Below are positions 16,301-23,713 of a stretch of 60,642 bases of DNA, in pieces. The notes beneath the pieces are model-generated. The model worked only from the letters and a program-made list of their open reading frames with translations, was not told where the DNA came from and searched no databases. Origin of the DNA: Prosthecobacter debontii (lineage in GTDB: Bacteria > Verrucomicrobiota > Verrucomicrobiia > Verrucomicrobiales > Verrucomicrobiaceae); assembly GCA_945869675.1 (NCBI GenBank), contig CAMBPS010000011.1, forward strand, positions 1 to 60,642. The letters run 5' to 3'. The position numbers were made by a program, and so were the translations under genes. Numbering within the stretch: position 1 is the stretch's first letter; each line of letters opens with the position of its first letter.

Positions 16301-16843
16301 TTAAACAATCGGGTCAGGACAGACATCTCGCCGCTGACATTTCAGGCAATGATCACCCAGAAAATAGGCATCTAAAAACTCCATGAGGGGAACAATGATC
16401 TGGCGGTCTCGAGTGACGACACCAGCTTCAAAATTACGCCGATGGTCACTCTTGGCGCCCAGTCCAGCACCGGTCAGGTTGGCAGATCCGATGTAAGCAT
16501 AGCGACCATCAGCAATGACGCACTTCATATGCATTCGCGGGCACAGGATGCGGGTAAAAAGATCACTGCCGATAAGCTCTGGGAAGCGATCGAAGTCTTT
16601 GCGGAAGCGTGGACCAGGTTCTTTGGCATGAACGAGCCTCACTTCTACTCCTTCACGTATTTTCCCAGCAAGAATATCGAGAAAGGGAACAAAGCGTTTC
16701 CCCTGGGCAACATGCAGATCCTTTAAGTCCGCGGTGACAATCCAGAGCAGCTGCCTTGCAGTTGGAACAATTTCATGGACGACGGCCTGATAGGTCTCCT
16801 GGCTGATAACGAGTCTGGTCAGAGGCTCACTCATGGGATTCAC
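16301..16843 (-). CDS. Phospholipase D-like (single HKD) protein
   Basis: A 180-aa protein with one HKD motif: HMKCVIADGRYAYIGSANLT, in which His, Lys and Asp are all present and are followed by the GSAN string. Single-HKD proteins dimerise to form one active site and act as phosphodiesterases or nucleases (Nuc-like). There is no signal peptide. The C-terminus ends with a cluster of cysteines (CLKCQRRDVC) that could bind zinc, which is unusual for Nuc-type proteins. A GTG at 16843 is preceded by AAAGGGG at five bases and is my preferred start; ATG 16834 and GTG 16849 are alternatives. It lies 69 bp after lpxK. Confidence 0.75.
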   Translation of the reverse strand: MNPMSEPLTRLVISQETYQAVVHEIVPTARQLLWIVTADLKDLHVAQGKRFVPFLDILAGKIREGVEVRLVHAKEPGPRFRKDFDRFPELIGSDLFTRILCPRMHMKCVIADGRYAYIGSANLTGAGLGAKSDHRRNFEAGVVTRDRQIIVPLMEFLDAYFLGDHCLKCQRRDVCPDPIV

Positions 16844-16912
16844 TTGCACCCCTTTCGATAAGGACTGCGGCGCGCATTGATCGTCGAATCAGCTGCATGT
16901 CAAAATCAGGAT

Positions 16913-18136
16913 TTACTCAGTGACCTCGACAAGCTCGGAACTGACCATTCCCTGCGTGACGTGACGAGGCTCAGCAATGATGCTGATAAGTCTATCAAAG
17001 ATATCTTTACCTCGGGTGATTTCGATCTCGACCCGAAGGAAGTAGATGGGAATTTCCGCAGGCTCTAACTTTGGAAAGCGCACGTAGTCTTTCTCTGTGG
17101 TGAGAATGGCATGGGCGTCTGCTTTGATGCAGCGATCAATGAATTTAGTGACATCTTTTTCCTGAAAACGATGGTGATCGCTGAATCGAGCTGTCCACTG
17201 AACTTTGGCCCCGAGCTTGCGGGCACCTTTCTCAAAACTTTCGGGAACGGCGATGCCTGACAAAGCACCGACGTACTTGCCTTTGAAAGCATCCAAAGGT
17301 AAACGCTCTCCCGTGTGGATGTTTTGAAAATGCACGGGGCGATGTCGGCACTCGATGATCTCGGCGATTGGATTGTAGCGGCGAATTTGAGCGATGACGT
17401 CCTCGCTATCACCATCCGATTTGGTTAGAAAGATATAGCTGGCACGGCGAAGGCTTTTGGGCGGTTCACGGAGAGTGCCGCGTGGCAGCATGTAGCCAGT
17501 GCCAAAGGGAGCCGTTTTATCGACAAGCACGATGTCATGGCGATGTTTTAGCTTCAGATATTGCAGGCCATCATCCAAGATCAGCACATCGGCCCCAAAT
17601 TTACGAATGGCATGGGCACCGGCCTTCACACGATTCCGATCCACCACGACGGGCACACCCGGACAATTATGAGCGAGCATGAAGGGTTCATCTCCTGCGA
17701 TATGAGAATCAAGCAACACATTGACACCATCGGAGACAACGCGTGCTGGCAGTTCTTTAGGCTTTCTGGCCATGCCTAGCTTAGCGGCGATCCGCCAGCT
17801 AAGGGGTGGCTTACGCTGACGCTTGCTCTTGTAGCCGCGGCTAAGAATGGCTACGCAGCGCCCTTTATCTCTCAAAGCCTTGGCCAAAAGCTCCACGACG
17901 GGCGTCTTGCCAGTTCCGCCGACGGTAATGTTTCCTACACTGATAACCGGGACACCCAGATGATGGTCGTGGATGTAGCGCTCGCGATAGAGGAAAAGTC
18001 TCAGTTTGACGGCCCCTTTATAAATGCCCGACAAGAACCAGAAAATAGCGCGTAACAACGAAGCCCTTAATCCACGCCGATTGTGGATGATGACATCCAT
18101 CATGTATTGTTCCAGGTCTTCGAGAGTGTCCTTCAT
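16913..18136 (-). CDS. lpxK: LpxK, tetraacyldisaccharide 4'-kinase
   Basis: Phosphorylates the 4' position of the lipid A precursor at the inner face of the inner membrane. The 407-aa product has a hydrophobic N-terminal anchor (about 24-50) and the Walker A region GNITVGGTGKTP at 68-79, followed by ILSRGYKS and later ILDDGLQYLKLKHRHDIVLVD, all hallmark LpxK strings. It is somewhat longer than the usual 310-370 aa. Upstream on the same strand, at 86 bp, is a LysM lipoprotein gene. With kdsD and the LpxL/WaaF fusion elsewhere in the window it supports an LPS-containing outer membrane. Confidence 0.93.
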   Translation of the reverse strand: MKDTLEDLEQYMMDVIIHNRRGLRASLLRAIFWFLSGIYKGAVKLRLFLYRERYIHDHHLGVPVISVGNITVGGTGKTPVVELLAKALRDKGRCVAILSRGYKSKRQRKPPLSWRIAAKLGMARKPKELPARVVSDGVNVLLDSHIAGDEPFMLAHNCPGVPVVVDRNRVKAGAHAIRKFGADVLILDDGLQYLKLKHRHDIVLVDKTAPFGTGYMLPRGTLREPPKSLRRASYIFLTKSDGDSEDVIAQIRRYNPIAEIIECRHRPVHFQNIHTGERLPLDAFKGKYVGALSGIAVPESFEKGARKLGAKVQWTARFSDHHRFQEKDVTKFIDRCIKADAHAILTTEKDYVRFPKLEPAEIPIYFLRVEIEITRGKDIFDRLISIIAEPRHVTQGMVSSELVEVTE

Positions 18137-18222
18137 GCGCTAATAACAGCCTGCCTCTCTGCGGGAAAAGCACAAGCAGGTAAGGTTAAATGGTGCCTCC
18201 TTGGCTAGGCAGCAGTTCCTAA

Positions 18223-18708
18223 TCACGGGATTTTCAGTATCTGTCCTGGGCGGATCAGATCTGACTTCAGACCATTAGCAGCCTTCAGTTTGGCGACGCT
18301 GGTTTTGCGCTTGAGCGCGATGGCATAGAGAGAATCACCTGAAACGACTTTATGACTGCCACTGGATCTTTTAACAGTGCTTTTTGACTTAGCTGAACTA
18401 GGGCGCGGCCTGCTTGAACTGGCGGCGGCTTGCTTCGGCTTTGTACTTGGGGCATTGAAGGCATAAGGATCAGCCTCCACGGGGGCGACTGGAGCCTCAT
18501 ATGTCGGCGCAATGGGGCCTCCACTGGCAATCGTCCCGGGTTGACCTGGATAGGGATTGTAGCCTCCATCATTAGCGTAATTGGCCACGTAAGGATCGAT
18601 ACCTCCAGAACTAGCTTTGGTGAAGGGATTCTTCCCATTCTCACAGGAGACGAATCCTAGAGAGAGACAACCCAAGGTCAGAAGACGAGCAGATGAAATC
18701 AGATACAT
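18223..18708 (-). CDS. LysM-domain lipoprotein
   Basis: A 161-aa protein with a lipoprotein signal (lipobox GFVSC at about 18-22), a Pro/Gly/Ala/Ser-rich linker, a Ser/Lys-rich stretch, and one C-terminal LysM domain (HKVVSGDSLYAIALKRKTS...LIRPGQILKIP). LysM binds peptidoglycan glycan strands, so this probably links the outer membrane or periplasm to the wall. It may be co-transcribed with lpxK (86 bp downstream). Confidence 0.85.
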   Translation of the reverse strand: MYLISSARLLTLGCLSLGFVSCENGKNPFTKASSGGIDPYVANYANDGGYNPYPGQPGTIASGGPIAPTYEAPVAPVEADPYAFNAPSTKPKQAAASSSRPRPSSAKSKSTVKRSSGSHKVVSGDSLYAIALKRKTSVAKLKAANGLKSDLIRPGQILKIP

Positions 18709-18796
18709 TTTGAAATAGAAAGAGGCTAAGGACGATTAAAGAGGCTGACAGTATGGTTTTCCGAATGGAGTTGTTCAACCTGAAATACCAGCTCCG

Positions 18797-19333
18797 TTAT
18801 TCCCTCCAAAAATGCTTTTTGCCTGGATCACGGAAAGCGTTTTCCAGACTTTCAAAGAGTGAATTCAGACGCGTCTCTTCTTTCAAAACATACTCAATGG
18901 TATGCGTATGAGTTGTTACCGGATAATTCTTCACCACTTTGGGTTCAGTAAGCGTTGGCGAGACCCTAGCCGCAGCGTCTTGAACCAAGGCGCGTGCTTT
19001 GTCGATCGCCTGCTGGCCAACAGCGACAGCCCCAGTGCCCTCCAGCCTCACAGGCTCAAGGAAATAGAAGCGAACATGGGAATTCGTATTCAGCGTCAAA
19101 TTCACCTCCACCACCCGCGCCACACCATCGGCAACATATTCATGCTTGGAGAGCGCAATGATTTGCCCCGCCTTCACCATGTAGCGCCCACCCTTGAGAG
19201 AGCCCGTCCAAACGCCATCTTGGAGCATTTCCTCTGGTGGCGGCTTCGTCGGTGTCGGCCCTGTAGTCTGAGCGAGACTGAAGCCTGAGAGAAACAGGCT
19301 GACCAAGGCGCTCAGGAAGAATAATTTTTTCAT
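18797..19333 (-). CDS. Secreted hypothetical protein
   Basis: A 178-aa protein with a clear signal peptide (MKKLFFLSALVSLFLSGFSLAQ). The mature part starts with a Thr/Pro-rich linker and continues as a beta-rich domain (GGRYMVKAGQIIALSKHEY, NSHVRFYFLEPVRLE) ending in a charged helix. No recognised family. It lies upstream of the LysM gene on the same strand at 88 bp, and is divergent from the dehydratase at 19448. Confidence 0.65.
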   Translation of the reverse strand: MKKLFFLSALVSLFLSGFSLAQTTGPTPTKPPPEEMLQDGVWTGSLKGGRYMVKAGQIIALSKHEYVADGVARVVEVNLTLNTNSHVRFYFLEPVRLEGTGAVAVGQQAIDKARALVQDAAARVSPTLTEPKVVKNYPVTTHTHTIEYVLKEETRLNSLFESLENAFRDPGKKHFWRE

Positions 19334-19447
19334 AACCCTAGCAGACTGACAGAAAGGCAGGCTCTTGTAAATCGGAAGGTCACGACTTCACTTTCCGATG
19401 ATTCTCCTCTGGCAAGTCCGCTACATCTGCTGACAATAGCGACCCTC

Positions 19448-21172
19448 ATGACACGCAAAACCCCTGAAGAACTCCGCTCCTGGCGCTGGTATGGCCGCGA
19501 TGAACTCCGCTCCTTTGGCCATCGCTCCCGAGCCAAACAGGCTGGCTGGGGCGCTGAAGACTATGTAGGGAAACCAGTCATCGGCATTCTGAACACTTGG
19601 TCAGAACAAAACTCCTGTCACATGCATCTGAAGCTCACGGCAGATGCGGTGCGCCGTGGCATTCTGCAAGCAGGCGGTCATCCGATGGAAATTCCTGTGC
19701 TCTCAGCAGGCGAGATGCTGACCAAACCCACAGCGATGTTTCACCGCAACCTTCTGGCCATGGAAACCGAAGAAGTTCTGCGTGCCAATCCTCTCGATGG
19801 CGCGGTGCTTCTTGGTGGTTGTGACAAATCTACCCCTGGCCTGCTCATGGGTGCCTTCAGCATGGACATCCCTGTCATTTATATGCCTTGCGGGCCGATG
19901 ATGAAAGGCAACTGGCGCGGTGAGACCCTAGGCAGTGGCAGCGACGTCTGGAAATATTGGGACGAAAAACGCGCAGGCAACCTGACCTGGGACCAATGGT
20001 GCGAGATCGAAGATGGCATCGCCCGTGGCCCTGGCCATTGCATGACCATGGGCACGGCCTCCACCTTGACAGCGCTGGCAGAGACGCTTGGCCTGTGCAT
20101 GCCTGGTGCCTCATCCATTCCAGCCGTGGACAGCGCTCATCTGCGTGCAGCATCAGCGGCGGGCAGACAAATCATCGAAAACGTCTGGCTTGATTTAAAG
20201 CCCTCTAAGATCGTCACCGAAAGCTCCTTTGATAACGCCATCGCCGTCGATATGGCTCTCGGCGGCAGCACCAATGCGATCGTTCATTTAGTGGCCATGG
20301 CAGGCCGACTCGGTATCAAACTGCCCTTGGAAAAATTTGATGAAATCAGCCGCCGCATTCCTCTACTGGCTAATCTGCGACCTGCTGGCAAGTATCTCAT
20401 GGAAGAGTTCTTCCTGGCTGGTGGTATCAAAGCTCTGCTCCATGGCATGAGCTCCTTACTAGACATGCAGACTCTCACCATCACTGGCAAGACCTTGGCA
20501 GAAAATGTGGCAGGCTGTGAGACCTACAATCTGGATGTCATCCGCACCCCGGAAAACGCCATTCAACCGGACGGCGGCACCGCCATTCTTCGCGGCAATC
20601 TCTGTCCCGATGGAGCCGTGATTAAGCACGCAGCAGCCACCCCAGAACTCTGTCAGCATACCGGCCCAGCGCTCGTCTTTGATAGCTACCCCGAGATGAA
20701 GGCTAAGATCGACGACCTCGAGCTGGATGTCACCAAAGACACCGTCCTCATCCTCCGCAACGCAGGACCAGTCGGCGCACCCGGCATGCCAGAGTGGGGC
20801 CAGCTGCCCATCCCGAAAAAGCTCATCTTACAAGGCATCCGTGACATGGTGCGTCTGAGTGACTGCCGCATGAGCGGCACCAGCTACGGTGCCTGCGCCC
20901 TGCACATTGCTCCAGAATCAGCCGTCGGCGGCCCGCTGGCTCTAGTCCAGAACGGCGACCTCATTGAGCTGGATGTGGCTAACCGTAAATTACACCTGCA
21001 TGTCAGCGAAGAGGAGTTAGCCAAGCGACGCGCCGCCTGGAAGCCAGCCCCGCCCCGCTACCACCGAGGTTACGCCAAGCTCTTCGTCGATCATGTTACC
21101 CAAGCCAATGAAGGCGCGGACTTTGACTTCTTGCAGCATGGTCCAGCCGTTCCCGAGCCTGAGATCTTCTAG
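19448..21172 (+). CDS. IlvD/Edd-family sugar-acid dehydratase (L-arabinonate dehydratase-like)
   Basis: A 574-aa Fe-S dehydratase. Cluster cysteines are visible at Cys-57 (NSCHMH), Cys-125 (GGCDKSTPG) and Cys-198 (GHCMTMGTAST). The opening RSWRWYG...LRSFGHRSRAKQ and the string RGNWRGETLGSGSDVWKYWDE (split in my reading at 154-172) belong to the sugar-acid branch (L-arabinonate/D-xylonate dehydratases) and not to branched-chain amino-acid IlvD, which lacks this N-terminus. It would convert an aldonic acid to its 2-keto-3-deoxy form. A DapA-family lyase gene converges on it with a 4-bp gap and could act on that product. Exact sugar unknown. Confidence 0.8.
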   Translation: MTRKTPEELRSWRWYGRDELRSFGHRSRAKQAGWGAEDYVGKPVIGILNTWSEQNSCHMHLKLTADAVRRGILQAGGHPMEIPVLSAGEMLTKPTAMFHRNLLAMETEEVLRANPLDGAVLLGGCDKSTPGLLMGAFSMDIPVIYMPCGPMMKGNWRGETLGSGSDVWKYWDEKRAGNLTWDQWCEIEDGIARGPGHCMTMGTASTLTALAETLGLCMPGASSIPAVDSAHLRAASAAGRQIIENVWLDLKPSKIVTESSFDNAIAVDMALGGSTNAIVHLVAMAGRLGIKLPLEKFDEISRRIPLLANLRPAGKYLMEEFFLAGGIKALLHGMSSLLDMQTLTITGKTLAENVAGCETYNLDVIRTPENAIQPDGGTAILRGNLCPDGAVIKHAAATPELCQHTGPALVFDSYPEMKAKIDDLELDVTKDTVLILRNAGPVGAPGMPEWGQLPIPKKLILQGIRDMVRLSDCRMSGTSYGACALHIAPESAVGGPLALVQNGDLIELDVANRKLHLHVSEEELAKRRAAWKPAPPRYHRGYAKLFVDHVTQANEGADFDFLQHGPAVPEPEIF

Positions 21173-21176
21173 CAAC

Positions 21177-22085
21177 TTACCGTGCCAAAAGCTCCTTCGC
21201 CGCTTTTTCGATTCCAGGCAGGAGATGGGCTGGCAATTCGCTGAGAAGCGGGAGCACCGGACCAGTGTTGGCGATGCCAGCTAGAGTGACAGCATGATGT
21301 AGAACCAAGATAGGGCTGTGAGCGTTCCGCTGATCTTCCAGAGGCAGGAAGATCTGGCGGATCTCCTCTGCTTTGGCATAATCTTTGGCCTGAATGGCGT
21401 GCAGCATGTCCGTGCTGAGTTGAGGCTTGATACAAACGCAGCCAGCCGTGAAGCCCGTAATGCCAAAATCACGCAGATGAATGATGGCAGGCTGCTCACC
21501 AATACCGCTGACAATCATGTCGGTGTTCACCAAGGTGATGAGCTTGCTCAGGTAGGCGTCATTGACAGGGTCTTCTTTCACCACAGCATACTTGATCCAG
21601 GAAATCAGGCCATCATTAACCAACTCTGCAGCGAGTTCTGGGGTGATGTAACCTTCGTCTTTGATGTAGAGCACAGCCTTCAAACCCGAGCGCTCGACGA
21701 AATGGCGAATCGCGGTGGCCACACCCGCAGGCTTGGAGGGAAAAAGTGTCGGCAGCAGCATCGCCGTTGGGAATTCATGGTCCTTCAAAATAGCCGCCTG
21801 ATCCATCGCAGTGCCATACATGGGGCCTACACTAGGAACCATCCACATATCGGCTGGAGCCAATTCACGCAGCATGCTGAGTAACTCGGCATATTCGGAA
21901 ACTGCGATGTTGTAGAGATTCGCATTTCCCCCGTAGAGCAAGGTACGGATACCGCCAGCATACATGTGCTGGATGAGCTTCCCGTTCTCCTCACGGTTCA
22001 AACTCAAATCGGCATTCCGGCAAAGTGGCGGAACGGCAATGACGGAACGGGATAGGTCGGCTGTTGTAACGGGTGTGGTCTTCAT
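21177..22085 (-). CDS. DapA (dihydrodipicolinate synthase)-family lyase/aldolase
   Basis: A 302-aa TIM-barrel lyase of the DHDPS/N-acetylneuraminate lyase family, from ATG 22085 (an open extension to 22136 is not needed). Features: AGGIRTLLYGGNANLYN in place of the family's GGTTGE loop, Tyr-140 and the probable Schiff-base Lys-165 in WIKYA at the expected positions. The GGNAN loop differs from true DapA, pointing to another keto-acid substrate such as a 2-keto-3-deoxy sugar acid. Its gene ends 4 bp from the end of the sugar-acid dehydratase gene on the other strand. The link between them is inferred. Confidence 0.75.
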   Translation of the reverse strand: MKTTPVTTADLSRSVIAVPPLCRNADLSLNREENGKLIQHMYAGGIRTLLYGGNANLYNIAVSEYAELLSMLRELAPADMWMVPSVGPMYGTAMDQAAILKDHEFPTAMLLPTLFPSKPAGVATAIRHFVERSGLKAVLYIKDEGYITPELAAELVNDGLISWIKYAVVKEDPVNDAYLSKLITLVNTDMIVSGIGEQPAIIHLRDFGITGFTAGCVCIKPQLSTDMLHAIQAKDYAKAEEIRQIFLPLEDQRNAHSPILVLHHAVTLAGIANTGPVLPLLSELPAHLLPGIEKAAKELLAR

Positions 22086-22153
22086 GCGAGTGAGCAGTGA
22101 AGGGAGTTCAGACGATTCGGCAAATGGAAAGCTCACTAGAGTGAGACTTCCTG

Positions 22154-23581
22154 CTACCGACGATTCGCATTCGTGTTCGCGCCTTTCATGGCTAAGCGAT
22201 AGTTCGAAATGGCGTCCGCAATGGCCAGAGAAACGGACTGCCTATAGGTATCTGAGGCGATCAAGCGGCACTCATTGCCATTCGTAACAAAACCACCTTC
22301 AAACAAAACGCCCGGACGTTTACAACCTGTCAGCACACTCCATTGGGCACGTTTGATGCCGCGATCCACAAACTTGAAGCGACTGATGACCATGGCATGA
22401 ACAGCCGTAGCTAGGGCGATATTGGCCGAATCATGCGAGTTTCCAGTGGTTCCGTTGTAGTTAAAACCGCCACCACGTTCCAGACTGGCGGAGCTTCCTT
22501 GGGGAGTCAGCGCAAAAGTTTCGATTCCTGAGGCAGCGCTACCCCCTGAATTGAAGTGTAAGCTCACAAAGATACTTTTTGGCGTCGCATTGGCGATGGC
22601 GACACGTCCACCGAGCGTGATGAAGGTATCTGTGCTGCGAGTAAGGATGACTTTGAAGCCTTTCCTCTGCAGCGCCTCTTTCACCGAACCGGCCATTTTA
22701 AGAGCGAAATCTTTTTCGTATCCATAAATGCCTCGTGCACCAGCATCATGCCCCCCGTGACCAGGGTCAAGCACGACCGTGTCAAAGTACTCACCATCTG
22801 AAATGTAGGTGGGGCGCAGAACAGGATCGATGAGCTTGCAAAGGTCTAAGCGTGAGAAAAGGGCCTTGCCGCCAGATTCTAAAACAGGAAAACTGAGGAT
22901 GAACTTGATGTTATTGATCAGGATTTCCTGAGTGCCCATCTGGGCTTTCAAAATCAAATTGTTTGATTTGAACCAGACATGACTACCTTCGACCTTGTAG
23001 GTGCTGAAGCGATAAAATTGATGAATGCTATCGCCAGTGACATAATCACGCCCATTCACCTTCACCACTTTCCAACCACCTGATTGTGAAGAGGGCAGCG
23101 GCGAACTTGGCGTGATTTGCTGAGGTTTGACTTCAGCCATTTGTTTATCATCGTCATCTGCGCCGAATTCACCGTCACCGCGTTTTGTATCTGTGACATC
23201 GGTGGTTGTTTTCTCTGGCGCAGTCCTTTCAGGCTCTGCTTTTTTGGCCGCCTGTGCTTCGGTCTTTTTTTCTGTCTTCACCACCGCTGGTGCCGACTTT
23301 TTAGACGTTGATTGGCTGGATTTAGTGGAACCACTAGACTTAGGTTTGATCGTCGTCAGTTTAGGCTTAGGCGCTGGGGTGCTGGGCTTGGCTTTCGAGG
23401 CCTCTTGGACTTCTGTCTGCTTCGGGGTTTCCTTCTCACCCCCACCAAAAAAGCGCTTCATAAACCCAGATTTGTTCTCAGGATTTACGACATCAGCCTG
23501 CATCTCTGAAAGCGCGAGCACGGCCATGGCCAGCATTAGCAGGCAGGTAGCTTGGGAGGTGCTAAGGTAGGCAAATCTCAT
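22154..23581 (-). CDS. N-acetylmuramoyl-L-alanine amidase (Amidase_3)
   Basis: A 475-aa exported cell-wall hydrolase that cuts the bond between MurNAc and the stem peptide. ATG 23581 gives a signal peptide. A long low-complexity Ser/Thr/Lys/Pro/Ala linker (about 45-140) is followed by a beta-rich domain and then the amidase domain, with the zinc motif DPGHGGHDAG, a Glu in YGYEKDFAL, the His of VSLHFN, and the catalytic Glu in VLFEGGFVTN. Longer than plain AmiC because of the linker, which could span the periplasm. Its start region is divergent from the PVC heme-protein gene. Confidence 0.9.
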   Translation of the reverse strand: MRFAYLSTSQATCLLMLAMAVLALSEMQADVVNPENKSGFMKRFFGGGEKETPKQTEVQEASKAKPSTPAPKPKLTTIKPKSSGSTKSSQSTSKKSAPAVVKTEKKTEAQAAKKAEPERTAPEKTTTDVTDTKRGDGEFGADDDDKQMAEVKPQQITPSSPLPSSQSGGWKVVKVNGRDYVTGDSIHQFYRFSTYKVEGSHVWFKSNNLILKAQMGTQEILINNIKFILSFPVLESGGKALFSRLDLCKLIDPVLRPTYISDGEYFDTVVLDPGHGGHDAGARGIYGYEKDFALKMAGSVKEALQRKGFKVILTRSTDTFITLGGRVAIANATPKSIFVSLHFNSGGSAASGIETFALTPQGSSASLERGGGFNYNGTTGNSHDSANIALATAVHAMVISRFKFVDRGIKRAQWSVLTGCKRPGVLFEGGFVTNGNECRLIASDTYRQSVSLAIADAISNYRLAMKGANTNANRR

Positions 23582-23713
23582 CTTCACAGATCCAAAAAAA
23601 TTGGCGGTGACTCCGCCAAGAGCGTCCATCCTAGTCCACTTCCGACTTTTGGCAAACTCGGAGATGGCAGCCCTTCATTGACAGAGTTCTCAGTTCAGAT
23701 GTGTTTTAGGACA

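Noticed and set aside
19448..21172. Name dihydroxy-acid dehydratase (ilvD) for the dehydratase
   Set aside because: The N-terminus and the RGNWRGETLGSGSD region fit the sugar-acid branch; no other branched-chain amino-acid genes are present.
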